NCBI GenBank assembly: GCA_037893225.1
Contig: JAZGUH010000487.1
Span: forward strand, 434,001 to 498,000
DNA: 64,000 nucleotides
Reading direction: 5' to 3'
DNA from: Hippasteria phrygiana
Taxonomy: Eukaryota > Echinodermata > Asteroidea > Valvatida > Goniasteridae
Under the pieces are notes generated by a model. The model saw nothing but the letters and a program-made list of their open reading frames with translations, was not told the origin of the DNA and ran no database searches. Position numbers and translations under genes: made by a program. Of this stretch, positions 1 through 10,996 are shown in pieces. Each line of letters begins with the position of its first letter. The stretch's first letter is position 1.

Positions 1-1634
1 ACTCGTAAATGAGCATGGACAGGACTGAACTAGAACCTGTTTGCCCTGGTTAAGCTTCGGGTTGCCTACACGACAATGTACGGTCCCAATGGACTCTGCG
101 GGTACAATGGTCAACTCATTGGCAAAAACTTCACAAATCTGACTGGGTTCGGTTATGGAACCCTGGGTGCAAGGCCCATTACTCTCACCCTTTTTCCCAT
201 TATGAGAGTTAAACCACTGCAGCGCAAGCTTTACATCATCATCTAACTCTGGGGGATTCAAGTCCCCTATTCTTGAGGACAAATCCCTCAAAATATTGCA
301 CCCAAGCAGAATAGGATGCTCTTCTCGAGCACCCTTTGATGCCTGTTCACTGAGCACTAGAAAACTGGCCACTAAATTTTGCCCGCAAATCTCCACTGGG
401 GCCTCAAGGTACCCTTCTACAGGAATTGCAAGTCCATTTGCACCAATTAATTTCACAAAGTCACCTACTTCATCCAACCTTCCCACTTTCTTGGCCAAAT
501 GCTTATGGTAAAAGTCACTGGACACCAGTGACGTAACAGCCCCTGTGTCTAAAACACATGTGGTCAGTACCCCACCTACTGAAATACAGCTTGATGGACT
601 TTTGGAAATTAATTTCCGTTTCTCACTGGCAGAAATAACCCTATCTACATTAGAGGCTTGAGTGCTAGTGTGCAGAACGTACACCACTTGTCTGTTCTGG
701 GCATTCCCCCTGGTTTCTTTTCCATCAGTGTAGTCAGACGGTCAAGGCGGTCATTCATTGCAGCTTGCTGTTGCAACATGACGGCTTGGTGCTGTATCAG
801 TTTGTCCAAAGTGGACGTGAGGGCCTTTTGGCTTTCAGCCAAGTTATCGAGGGCTTTAGCACAAACCAAATCCTTTGCTACCACCTTCTTAAGGCCACCT
901 TCAGCAGGTTCTACAGACCAAACCTGCTCATGCCCAACTCTATTGACAGAGGGCTTATCTACATCTTGGAACAGCTTGAGAGCGAGGTTTCTAATTTCAA
1001 AGAATGATGATTTGGGGTGATCAACCACTAACCTACGCAATTCTCTACGTACGGCAGCATCAGTAGCTCCCCGTACAAACTGTTCAGGGCCCCCTCTCGA
1101 AGTTGGGACAAGGCTTCCTTTTCTTTTGAATCAGTGGCCACGGCCTCCATCCGATCGTACAATCGGATTATGGATCTACTGAAATCAGTCAAGCTCTCAC
1201 CCTCAAGTTGCTCCCTTGAATAAAACGTAATAAGAGATTGCATTGACTCAGGAGTTCCAAATCGTGAACGTAGAAGTTCACGAAGTTTGCTGAACTCCGC
1301 CCGGTTCTTGATGGGACAGCAGAGTACCTCCTCACGGGCTGCGCCCGTGAGGTGATCCACTGCAGCACTAACTTTTTCCTCATCATTTAAACCTAACTGA
1401 CGAGCATATGTCTAGATAATCTTCAAGCCACTCCTTTAGAGTCGGGTCACTTGATTTTCGGGGAAAGCCATCAAATTTAGCTAACTTGATGGTAGGGGCA
1501 CGCTGATATCTCAGATTTGAAAAGGCATTTGCCAAAGTTTCAGCAAGGGCCTTATTAGACTTTGATATGGCATCGGCAAGCACCTCTGCTGGCATGGACA
1601 TGGTTGCAACGTTCACCACAGAACTTGATAGCAC
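1..1634 (-). pseudogene. LTR retrotransposon gag-protease fragment, Ty3/gypsy-like, frameshifted
   Basis: Read on the minus strand, the fragments run in the order Gag then retropepsin. A Gag-like stretch (1634 to about 710) contains a helical capsid-type region with the phrases HLTGAAREEVLC and LRELLRSRFG, followed by a coiled-coil-like Q/L-rich tail. The protease follows at about 640 to 1, with the active-site signature LDTGAVTSLV near 540-560. The frame changes near 1405, near 1045 and near 710, so this copy cannot make a continuous polyprotein. The window edge cuts it off after the protease, so RT and integrase are not visible. The clade assignment rests on domain order and the general look of the Gag. 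I found no LTR, primer-binding site or polypurine tract on the 5' side (above 1634). The fragment is confidently an LTR retroelement; the Ty3/gypsy label is less certain. Confidence 0.75.
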
Positions 1635-3228
1635 CTCAAAATGTCAAGATTTGTCAAAAATTGTGCAATAATTTTGCAAATTGGACCTCCCAACTAATCC
1701 ATACAATACATGTGCTTGTACGCAACAACCTAAATGCAAATGCACTGAATGACTATAAACAAATTATATACTTGTAACACAAGCAATTTTACACTTAGCA
1801 GATACTGCAGTGTAAACATACACCAGTCAAAAAACAACAATAATATATTAAATCACACAAACTCTGGAGCAGTCGACGTTGTACTCACAACCACTCAACA
1901 AAGGTGTACAGTCAGTGCACAGGGTACCACGCACACTGGAGGCTCCACGGCAAAGATACATGTAGGGCTCGTACATGTAAATCCCCAGCAGTCTGCAGTT
2001 AATTATCCCAGATGTGAAGTGTGCAGCAAAGAAATTCTGCTGTGTACTTGCAAACAAAACAACTGCTGATGAGGTGAACATGTACTATATGTAGCCTCCC
2101 TCCTTTGACTGAAGTATGTCCTTGTGAAGTTGTGGGCTCCAAAACAAACACTCCCAGGGATTCAAAATGAAGATTATACAGTTAGCACACCCAATCCCAT
2201 CCTCGTCGCCATTTTCTGTAGTGATATGCCGCGTTACCGCAACCTGAGGGGGGGGGGGTCGGCACCAATATTAGTTGGGACGGCGTGTGCAAATTCACTC
2301 AAGGAAAATGAAGGATACCAGGTAGAAACAAGAAAATGGTTGAAGCTGATCCCTGAACTTCAACTGAATTTGCAAGACTGCCGGTAAAATGAATATCCCT
2401 CATGTAAAATACATTCCTCAGATAAATAAATCCCTGGGTGTGTGGTAGGAAAAGGTAGTTGTCTGCAAAATAATACCAGAACAAGAAATAGTAAGTATGG
2501 ACACATGGTGCATAAATGGACGCAGTCAATGTACATGTAAATTCATCGATCATGGCTTCACGCGCAGTACAATTGCATAGCCCTACTTAGTCAACAACGC
2601 AGTGCAGTGAGTGCTTTCACGGCCACATCGTACACTTCTGGCATCTTTGTACCCAAACAAATCTGATTCATTTAGCCACCAAAACAATGCTTGTATGCTC
2701 TGTCAACACATGCATCAAATAATAAAGACACTCACCACAAGCTTCGGAGGAATTTCCCCCTTAAAAGTCTAGGCGATCAGCCATGCATCGTCATGACACC
2801 AGTCGATACGCTGAACATAAGTACACAACGTACAATGTACAGCGTATCGGTATTTTCCATGTGACTAGACTGTGGCAAGACGAAAGGCGCGCGTCTCCCC
2901 ATACCTTCACAGCCTATGTGTCCGTCTCGCTATTCCTACGCGGTACACATTTCCCATTTTATAAACACACCCAAATCAAGGTTATAGTCAAGCTGTAATT
3001 CAATGTACTTACACAAATATATAAGTCAACATTATTGGGTCTTCTTTCAAAGTATTGTCCTAAAAGAATAATCCTAGAGCACTATTCTTACTGGACCAGA
3101 ACCCAATGTTTACATGTGTTGGAGTTGTGACAAGTCTAAAAAGTAATACATTTTGGAGGCAAAGTGAAAAGCTATCCCTAGACTGGCTACTAGTATGCAC
3201 ATTGTAGGGGCCGTCTCCTCACATATAG
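1635..3228. other. no gene recognised
   Basis: Short open frames on both strands show no recognisable domain. The left part may hold the leader or LTR of the adjacent gag-protease element, but no LTR pair lies inside the window. A G-run occurs near 2249-2258. Confidence 0.5.
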
Positions 3229-3293
3229 TGGGGATGCTGCGTAGCACTGTAGAGCACCTTTACCATATACATATATATTATATATATATATAT

Positions 3294-3441
3294 ATAACAA
3301 ATGTGGGGATGCTGCGTAGCACTGTAGAGCATTGAAAATATATATGGTAAAGGTGAAACAGTGCTCACCGGATAGTTTTACCCGAGCTTTCGGTGCAATG
3401 CACCTTCTTCAGGGGAATTATGGCTTGTTGTGATGAACCGC
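3294..3441 (-). repeat. PLE pseudo-LTR, downstream copy
   Basis: This 148-bp copy is almost identical to 7648-7795. The end of the PLE reading frame (stop at 3418-3420) lies inside the repeat. A partial third copy, starting GTGGGGATGCTGCGTAGCAC, is at 3229-3270, and a TA-rich stretch lies between them. Confidence 0.9.
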
Positions 3442-5587
3442 TGGTAGAACAAACGCGGTAAACTCCACGTTCATCCCGTCAGGGTGGAGCGTGCCCAGTT
3501 GGAACATCACACGCTGTTCTAGAGATCGGCGCTGCGTATCCGACGATGCCGTGGAAACAACGCAGACGCTCATGTCCTTTGTGGAGTGTGATGGCGCGCT
3601 GAAGTGTTGGGCGACAGCCAGACCAGGTTGTTTCAGCCGAACGCTTCGGAGATGCTTCGTAAAACGGTCGGCCAGTCGGCGCTTGGTTTCGCCAATGTAG
3701 AGCATGCCACAGCGGGTACACGTGATGCAATAGACAAGATTAGTAGTGGTGCATTTGAAGTGGCCCCGGATGTTGAAATGGCCACGGGGACCAGTGATGG
3801 AAGATGTACCATCAACGTGTGCGCAAGTTTTGCATCTTGGACGCTTGCAGGGAACAGTTTTGAAGGGGTCGTTGTCTACGGTACTAGCGATGCTGGGAAG
3901 AGTTGACCGCACAATATGGTTGCTGATGGAGCGGTCACGTCTGAATGAACAGAGGGGGTTGGTATAGACTGGGTGAAGATGGTGCTGGTCGCTGGATCTT
4001 CCTGCAGCGTCTTGAAGTGCTTGAGAATGATATCCCTGGCAGCCATGTTGTGCGGGTGGTAGGTGAGGACTAGAGGGATACGATCTTGCTGCATTGTAGG
4101 GGCTAATTGCTTCATGGCGGCATTGCGGGTGACTGATGATACTCTGCGAAGAGCGGCATCAGTGACAGAAGGTGGGTATCCACGTTGTTGGAAGAACCCC
4201 TTCATTTCTTTACCTCGGTGAAGAAACTCAGCATCCTCGCTGCAAATTCGACGGAGACGGAGGAATTGGCTGTATGGGATGGCATCCTTACAATTCTTGG
4301 GGTGTGACGACTCGTAATGAAGGTAGCTGTGGGAATCGGTGGGTTTGTAGTGGACCGATGTGGTGAGAGAGTTGCCATTGATAGACACTTTGATGTCGAG
4401 GAAGGTGATGGTGTCAATTGAAATATCAGAGGTGAAGTGCAGGGCTGGGTGCAGGTTATCGGCATACTTGATGAATGCCTGGACATCTTCCTTAGAACCA
4501 GATGTAGCACCGATGATATCGTCAATGTATCGTTTGTACAACAATGGTTTGGGCCCGGGAAAATTTGACATCATCTTCTCCTCGAGAAAGCCAACAAATA
4601 GACATGCATAACTTGGACCCATACGTGTGCCCATAGCAACGCCAGTGGTCTGCAGGTAGTGTTTCCCATTAAAGGTGAAGTTGTTCAGAGTGAGGACAAG
4701 TTCAGCAAGCCTGAGGAGGGTACTGGTGGGGGGTCATGGTCTGGACGGCGGTCAAGAAAATGACGTAGCGCAAGTAGGCCATCAGCGTGGGGGATGCATG
4801 TATACAGAGACTTGACGTCCATACTGAACAGGTAGTTAGAGGAGCCCGTGAATTCAAAGTTGGCGAAAGTATGGAGTGCGTCATTAGTGTCCTTCACATA
4901 GGAGGGCAGATGGATGACAATGGGAGAAAGCACTGAGTCTAGGTACTTGGAAATCAACTCAGTGGGGCAATTGCAAGCTGAAACAATGGGCCGGCCCGGA
5001 TTCTCCTTCTTGTGAATTTTGGGAAGCATATAGAAAACGGAGGTTCTGAGATATGGAGTGATGAGTTTAGTCGCATTACCGGGTAGCTCACCTGCGTCAA
5101 CAAAGGCCTTGATGGTGTCGGACGTACACGATGCCCTGGTGCGTAGGGGTGAGGTCGTGGTCGATCACTTGGTAGGATGAGGTATCTGAAAGTTGGCGGT
5201 CGGCTTCAGACAGATAAAGATCCTTACGCCAAACCACATTGGAACCGCCTTTATCTGCTCTTTTGATGACACAGTTTTCTTCTTCCTTGAGCGATCGCAG
5301 GGCCTGCCGTTCTGCAGAAGAGATATTGGACCTAGTGCAACGGGTGTTAAAATTGAGGCGACAAACGTCAGCGCGACAATTGTCAATAACTCGGTCAAGG
5401 GACTTATTGAGGCCAGTAGGTGGACACCAGTTAGATGATTTTGGGACTAGTCCATCAATGGTACTGGCAGTGAGGGTATCATCATGATGAGTAACAGTGG
5501 AAGAACTAACTTCTTTGTTGTGGAAGTAGGCTTTAAGGCGCAGACGTCTATAGAACATTTCAATATCTCGTCGAGTAGAAAACTCAT
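3418..5587 (-). pseudogene. PLE reverse transcriptase and GIY-YIG endonuclease, frameshifted
   Basis: This is the larger part of the PLE reading frame. From N to C it shows a PLE linker, the RT fingers and palm (LPKIHKKENPGRPIVSACNC; motif A phrase FSMDVKSLYTCIPH near 4790-4840), the YIDD box (KRYIDDIIG, near 4515-4540), a thumb region rich in short helices, then a Cys-rich linker (CKRPRCKTC) and a GIY-YIG endonuclease (VYCITC followed by MLYIGETKRR, near 3680-3740). Frame changes near 5120, 4710 and 3935 break the frame into four pieces. The RT copies element RNA and the GIY-YIG nuclease is the usual PLE integration nuclease. The stop is at 3418. Confidence 0.9.
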
Positions 5588-5919
5588 TGACTAATGAATT
5601 TTGGACACGATGGAGACATGAGTTCGTTCAAAACCTCCAACTGCGCCAGAAGTGGATCCGACCACAAGCTAATCTTCACATCGTAATCGTCAAGGATGGC
5701 AACCTTCCTCGTAACCAGTGGTTGCTTGCCCGAGTTGTCGAGGTTTTCCCCGACGAGGACAATCATGTGCGCAGAGTCAAGCTCTCTCTTGTTGACCCTC
5801 ACTTAGATGATAAGGGAAAGCGAGTCCACTCTGAGAGGTTCCTCGAGCGCCCCATACAGAAGCTAGTCTTACTTGTGGAGGACTTGGAGGACCGGGGAAT
5901 CCCCAACGAGGAGCCCTGA
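5587..5919 (+). pseudogene. BEL/Pao Pol C-terminus (DUF5641), truncated
   Basis: About 110 codons are open from the insert edge to the TGA at 5917-5919. The phrase NEFWTRWRHEF, the W-x-x-P-x-x-NL segment, LPRNQWLLARV and the final RPIQKLVLL match the C-terminal domain that follows the integrase in BEL/Pao elements (DUF5641). The upstream protease, RT, RNase H and integrase core are missing, because the insert begins right at this domain. There is no start codon of its own; the TTG at 5587 straddles the junction. It is a remnant and makes nothing. Confidence 0.85.
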
Positions 5920-6969
5920 GTAACTTTCAATATAAGCAGTTGTGTACCTGGATAACCTGTTACTGTACACTTGTTTATTATACATTGCCTATAAGAAATT
6001 TGATAGAGTTTAAATTGTTCGAAGTTAAATGATTACCGTTAAATTACTTCAAGACTGTCTGTTACATGTTTGGACACCATACTCAGACAACGTAAAGAAG
6101 TAATGCGGGCGATGGACATTGGTTTGGAACAAATGAGTTTAGTTTAATCAAGTTACTGATTGTAAATTAGTTATACTAATTTAAGGGAGCCATGTAAGTG
6201 CAGATCAACTAGATTTCTTAAACAGCGCCCTCAATATTATTGGAGTGAGAGGTCTTGTGCCAATTACAAACAAACGGCACATGTTTACTTCAGCCATTTT
6301 CTTGCTATGTAGTTCTGCAGGAGTGAAAGGACCAAATTTAACCTGTTTTTGACAAGGTCTAAGGAGGCAAGGAGGTACAGATTATTTCTTGCGTCATTCG
6401 TAATAATAATTTGGTGGAAATATGGGCGCTGGGTTCTCTGTCTTAATAAGTATTTCTGGGAAACTTTCACCTTTATTTTGTTTGGTTACATGACAGAGTT
6501 TGACACATGGTTTTGGTTATTGGTAATTATTCCTTAAAGTATGCTTTCTAAATCATTGTTATTGTATCTTTAAATATTTTACAGTTTTCACGGAGCCAGT
6601 TAGGAGCCAGTTAGGAGCCAGTTTGGAGTCTCAGACATCTAAGACTAAGAGCCAAATCAAGTTATCTAGAACATGCGAAACAGTTTGGAGCTTAGAACAG
6701 TTTTGAGATCCTAAGTCAGTTTGAAGATTAACTACGAACAGTTTAGAGCCTTACATAAGGTGATATGGAAACTGAAGAACCTTGCGAGAAATAAATTGGC
6801 TAATGACCTGAATGAGAACTGTAACAATTGGCTTCAGTCGAGACCCTTACTTCATTTTCTACCTTGAGTGACCCTTGCGAACTTTGCGAAACCCCTAGCA
6901 ACAGCACTATTGGTCCTACCAGCAGAACTCACCCTTTTGTGAATTTAAGTTCGGAAGTGCTGCAGCTAT
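5588..6969 (+). mobile_element. BEL/Pao retrotransposon fragment inserted in the PLE
   Basis: This 1382-bp insert is flanked by the direct repeat ACTCAT (5582-5587 and 6970-6975). Deleting it with one repeat restores the PLE frame. It starts inside a BEL/Pao polyprotein C-terminus (stop at 5917-5919) and then continues for about 1.05 kb without coding. A possible LTR end followed by a TGG-initiated primer-binding-site-like sequence is near 6825-6831, after which an open frame runs to the insert end. If that reading is right, the order is 3' internal, LTR, then 5' internal, not a normal LTR-internal-LTR insertion. Confidence 0.75.
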
Positions 6970-7654
6970 ACTCATCATTGAACGCGTTGAGAGGGACAAA
7001 GTTCAAACCCCGTTGAAGGACAGATAGTTGGGCGTCGGTCAAGGGTAGATCCGAGGGGATGGTAACAACCATATGTTCTTTGTTAGAATCTGGATGCGGA
7101 TGATCATGGGTGGGTTGGGTGGAATCTGGGCTCATCATGGACTGCAGTTTTTTGTTCTTGACAGCACTTAACTCTATGTGCAGCTCAGAGTTGAGGTCGT
7201 GAATAATTCCACGAATCAAATAGGCATGTAGGCCTGATGTAACGGAATACAGTTTACGACGAGCACTACTAATCTTGTCATTGAGAGTGCGAATTCTAGC
7301 ATGCATACTGTCTAATGTACACCTCATTAATTTACGGGAAGACGAGGTCAAGATGCGATGCACATTTTCGCGATAAGAGTTATCACCAGGGGTGAGGTCG
7401 GATGGATGAAAGTTCAACTCAAACCCACCTGGGATCAGCTTACGATGCAGGCACGTACTGATGAATTTCTTGTGGCTGCTGAATCTTGTTTTGGTGTAGA
7501 CAGCAGTGGCAAGCTCAAGTGACGTCTGGATAACAGAACTTGTAGAATCAGGCAAGCTATCCAAAAGACGTTGACGTAGATGAAGCTTGGAGATAATGAG
7601 CCATAATGATAATAGATCATAAAAGTTCGCATCGGAAGAAGTGTAGAATAACAA
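6970..7654 (-). pseudogene. PLE N-terminal region
   Basis: This is the N-terminal part of the PLE protein, separated from the RT by the BEL insertion. It ends with a phrase typical of PLE N-termini (TDAQLSVLQRGLNFVPLN). Removing 5588-6969 plus one copy of the 6-bp duplication brings its frame directly onto the FSTRRDIEMFYRRL segment at 5587 and below, which supports a simple interruption. The open frame running on to 6929 is fortuitous reading into the insert. The real start codon is uncertain because the frame opens at the edge of the pseudo-LTR. Confidence 0.8.
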
Positions 7655-7795
7655 ATGTGGGGATGCTGCGTAGCACTGTAGAGCATAGAAAATATATATG
7701 GTAAATGTGAAACAGTGCTCACCGGATAGTTTTACCCGAGCTTTCGGTGCAATGCACCTTCTTCAGGGGAATTATGGCTTGTTGTGATGAACCGC
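7648..7795 (-). repeat. PLE pseudo-LTR, upstream copy
   Basis: Direct repeat of 3294-3441, at the 5' end of the minus-strand Penelope-like element. It contains the same CTGAAGA-hairpin-GAAA block (7742-7766) as the other copy. Beyond 7795 the sequence diverges, which marks the element boundary. Confidence 0.9.
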
Positions 7796-8899
7796 GGAAA
7801 GCGGAAAGACATGTTCTGCGGGGGTCTCTGGGAATTAAACGGTAAATTTCACTTTTTATTTGGATGTTAAGTAAACCTTCGTACATTCATCTGATCATGG
7901 AACTCCACTTGTTCAGATGGTGGCGTATCTAGTATTTTGGTGGCTGTTGTAAGGTTGAATTCTGATTTGTTTTTTTTTATTTTAGACGTATTGAATTAAT
8001 GAATAGAAAATCGTCAAACGCTGCATTGGACCCTACTATCGCCAGATCATGTCCAAATGTTAAAAAAGGCGATAAAGGGTCCAAGTTACTCGGACTATAG
8101 CTAAAATACTGGACTTCCTTCGTATATTGTAAATTTTGTTATACGCAGTGGCTATTTTTACGGCAGCTATAACGCGACTTTCAAATGTTGTTGTTACGGC
8201 ATACAATGCGAACATTATATCAGATTTAAAACTGCCCATCCTGCAGAGCGCTTCGGTAGCATAATTGGTAAGGCGTCTGATTTTGATGCATGACCGGGGT
8301 CCCTGGATCAAATCCCTGCATGCTGGTAAAAAAGAAAAGACTTTTCTTACAACCCCCAAAAAGAGTCAAAATCTTTTGTCTGACATGTGATGCTAATTAA
8401 ACTATTCAAGAGACAGAGCTGTATTAAAGAACCTCACTTATAATAAGTAACTGTGTGGTCGCATTTGCTTGCTAAGCATTGTATCCATAAACTAAAAAAC
8501 AAACCTGATGTATCTTTTGAGAAAGAAAAACTAGCTTAAAAAGATTAGATTTTCTGTAGTTTTTAGCTTTTACTCTTTTAATCTAATTAATGAGATACCT
8601 GCGAGTTTTGATGACAAGTCTAGAGGTTTATCATAAAAGACTGACTTATTTTTGTGTCACACATGTATATAGCTGTTGAACTTTGTGTTTTGCTGTTGTT
8701 GTTGCAAATCAACACTGAATTATGGACAAAAAATACTTCTCAAGTATATTGTAACTAAAAATATTGAATAAAATTGGACAATGATTACTTGGAAATTGTA
8801 ATAAGTGATTAAGAATAAATTTACAGTTATGATTTGCATTCAATGTTCTTGTTTATGTGTTGATTTATTTCACTGATGATGAACGTATTTAACCTTTTA
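7796..8899. other. no gene; one tRNA-like patch
   Basis: Mostly AT-rich sequence without a supported gene. At about 8247-8330 on the plus strand there is a tRNA-like patch: a box A-like TAGCATAATTGGTAAGGCG and a box B-like GGATCAAATCCC. It is probably the head of a decayed SINE, since a proper acceptor stem is not evident. Confidence 0.45.
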
Positions 8900-8969
8900 T
8901 TAACCCTAACTCCCTAGGGTATGTAGAAAATCATGTTAAAATTGGAGGATTCAGGACTGTTAGGGTTAA
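8900..8969. mobile_element. TTAA-bounded element, 70 bp
   Basis: It starts TTAACCCTAAC and ends GTTAGGGTTAA, an 11-bp perfect terminal inverted repeat whose outer bases are the TTAA expected of a TTAA-targeting transposon. The interior contains GGAGGATTCAGG, the same word that is repeated inside the element at 37463-37830. Confidence 0.55.
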
Positions 8970-9311
8970 TAAATACCAAATTACCTGAAGATTTAGTCAA
9001 CTTTTGACATAGTGAAACAGTAAAAATAGAAACTTAAAATAAAGTAAAATTCTAGTCATTCTACATAAGAAACGACGTATTTTTAAACTTCCGAATTTGG
9101 TAAAATTTTACCAAATTGATTTTACCGAGATATTAGGCAAATGTGCGTACCAATTTTTAAAGTAAAATGTTATGAAAAACCTTACCCAACTCGCCTTTTC
9201 CTTCCGCTGAGGGGGTAGTTGTGCACGGAGCCCTAGGCCTATATGTGGCCTTACCGCACGCGGCGCGCGCTGTGCGCGCGCGTGCACACATTTGAATGAT
9301 TATATTCGTGA

Positions 9312-9480
9312 ACCCAGGGGCCAATTTCACGGAGCTGCTAAGCACAAAAAATTAGTAAGCATGAAAATTCAGGGTTACAAATCAATTTTTCATTTGATTA
9401 ATATTGTTTGTGACTGGTCTTCTGCTGGTTTTGCTTAGCATGAAACGTACATTTTTTGTGCTAAGCAAATGTTTGTGATT
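9312..9480 (+). repeat. foldback repeat with AGCTGCTAAGCAC end
   Basis: GCCAATTTCACGGAGCTGC and then GCTAAGCACAAAAAAT are followed by the inverted ATTTTTTGTGCTAAGC near 9450-9466. A related minus-strand fragment with GAAATTGGCCCC lies at 39285-39391. This looks like a dispersed non-autonomous element. Confidence 0.5.
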
Positions 9481-10115
9481 AGTGGTCTACTACTAGGCCT
9501 ATACACTAGACATGCAAGCGAAAACCATGCGAAACTTACCAATAAAAAGTGACATGAAAACCGAAAGTAAAAATTAAGGCGATCTGGACGCATTATAGCT
9601 CGGATGACCGATAGTTTAGATCCATTAAAGTGTACACCGACAATATTTGTAAAATATTCAAGTGGCGAAATGTAAATAGCCCAATACACGGTGAAGGTCA
9701 TTGGGAAAAGCAGCATTAATCATTAATTTGCACTTTTAACGAAGGCGAATCCAACAGAGAGGTGAAAGGGGTGAGTGCAATTAGTGTAATTCATTATTTG
9801 GTGGGCTGTTTTCAAAAACAAATTTCAGTCCCCTTTTTTGGTTTGTCACACACGGGCGTAGATCCTGGTGATGGGGTGCATATTCCCATCCCTACTTTTT
9901 GGTCGGGGTAGTTCATGGTTTCATCCCTCCCATACTCCGATACCATGAACAAAATGATGAAAACCTTTTTGCAAACAAAAACGCCAAGAGGTAATTATTT
10001 TAAAGAAGCTGTCTTCGTGCTGCTTGGGTGTGGCACTCCGAAAAATTCGTTAGCAATAGATAAGCTCATCAAACAAGCCACAAGGGAAACATACCAGGTA
10101 CTTTGAATGAATTTT
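9481..10115. other. no gene recognised
   Basis: Short open frames only (for example 9915-10106), with no domain and no splice context. Confidence 0.4.
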
Positions 10116-10119
10116 CAAA

Positions 10120-10185
10120 GTAAACCTGGCAGGAGTGGGATTTGAACCTGCGACCTCCGGACTGGCGCCCCTCTTCCCAACAATT
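10120..10185 (-). repeat. tRNA-derived SINE fragment
   Basis: CTGGCAGGAGTGGGATTTGAACCTGCGACCTCCGG is the complement of the box B half of the tRNA-like SINE found complete at 45732-45983. The box A half is lost. Confidence 0.7.
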
Positions 10186-10555
10186 TTTAAAGGCGCTGAT
10201 AAATATCCTCAACAAATGTCTAAAAAGAGCCGCACGGGTAATCCTTAATAATGTACCCCCCTCACCCCTTCAGCTGATATGTTTGCTAGACTAATTGGGC
10301 TCCTTTTTCTAAAAGAGCTATGTCCAAAAAGGCTATCCTTGTTTTCAAAAGTCTTAACAAAATGACTCCTTCGTACATGTCGGATCTTTTTACAACACTT
10401 ATAGCGACTCGTGAAACTGCTAAAAAAGAATGCTACGCCACAAGTTTCCTTGTGAGTGGTGCCAGTATACTAATAATCTGCCTAAGAAATTAAGAACCAT
10501 GAACTCCTTGGGTACATTTAAAGGTAGTATACTTCTAAAAACCAAAATGACATTA
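10186..10555 (+). pseudogene. LINE reverse transcriptase C-terminal remnant
   Basis: On the plus strand, pieces in shifting frames resemble the C-terminal domain after the RT of CR1/L2/Jockey-type LINEs: KCLKRAARVILNNVP, then NKMTPSYMSDLFTTL, and near the end NNLPKKLRTMNSLGTFK. The order matches the usual 'N-R-A-A-R-I-I ... P-x-Y-L ... W-N-x-L-P-x-x-I ... F-K' layout. There are several frameshifts and stops. No RT catalytic motif remains. It is a dead 3' fragment. Confidence 0.6.
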
Positions 10556-10668
10556 CTGACTCTTAAATCCTGATACAACTATATACCGGTAAGCCAACCA
10601 AAATCTTATCTTCAAGGTAGAATGATGTCATCAAATTCAAAATATCAATAGATCTCAACTGACCAACC

Positions 10669-10996
10669 GGGGGGGGGGGGGGGGGGGGGGGCGGATCTAC
10701 AGGGGGTTGTAGGGGTTGCAACCCCCCCCCCCCCCCCCCCCCCTTGGCCTGCTGAGCAAAGTTGTTTTTCAGCCCAATATGAGCAAATTCTTCTTTAAAA
10801 ACCACAAAAGTATGCAGCTTCAAACGGTGCCCGAGATGCCTTAGATTGCAGGAGAAAATGTTCCGGGGGGCATGCCCCCGGACCCCCCCCCCACCCCCCC
10901 CCCCCCCCCCATAGTGGGAACGTGCCTTCGGTACGTTCCACGTTTGGTGGGTCAATGGTACAACCCCCCCTAAATGAAAGGCTAGATCCGCCCCTG
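10669..10996. mobile_element. hAT-like element with long G and C runs
   Basis: The right end reads CTAGATCCGCCCCTG, and the left end reads GCGGATCTACAGGG directly after a 23-base G run (10669-10691). CAGGGGCGGATC-type termini are typical of many hAT-like non-autonomous elements. Inside are a 22-base C run (10722-10743) and further C runs at 10884-10910. The original left end seems to have expanded into the G run, so a target-site duplication cannot be read. Confidence 0.5.

Larger units (their letters stand above)
3294..7795 (-). mobile_element. Penelope-like element (PLE) with terminal direct repeats, interrupted
   Basis: The element reads on the minus strand from 7795 to 3294. It is bounded by two nearly identical 148-bp direct repeats (7648-7795 and 3294-3441), as expected for the pseudo-LTRs of Penelope-like elements. 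Between them lie an N-terminal PLE region, an RT with the YIDD catalytic box, and a C-terminal GIY-YIG endonuclease. A third partial repeat copy (3229-3270) lies just beyond the 3' end, which fits the partial tandem arrangement common in this class. The coding region carries several frameshifts and a 1382-bp insertion at 5588-6969, so the copy is dead. The combination of RT, GIY-YIG and pseudo-LTRs makes the class assignment secure. Confidence 0.92.

Noticed and set aside
3491..3967. Plus-strand frames over the Penelope C-terminus
   Set aside because: They are antisense shadows of the GIY-YIG region.
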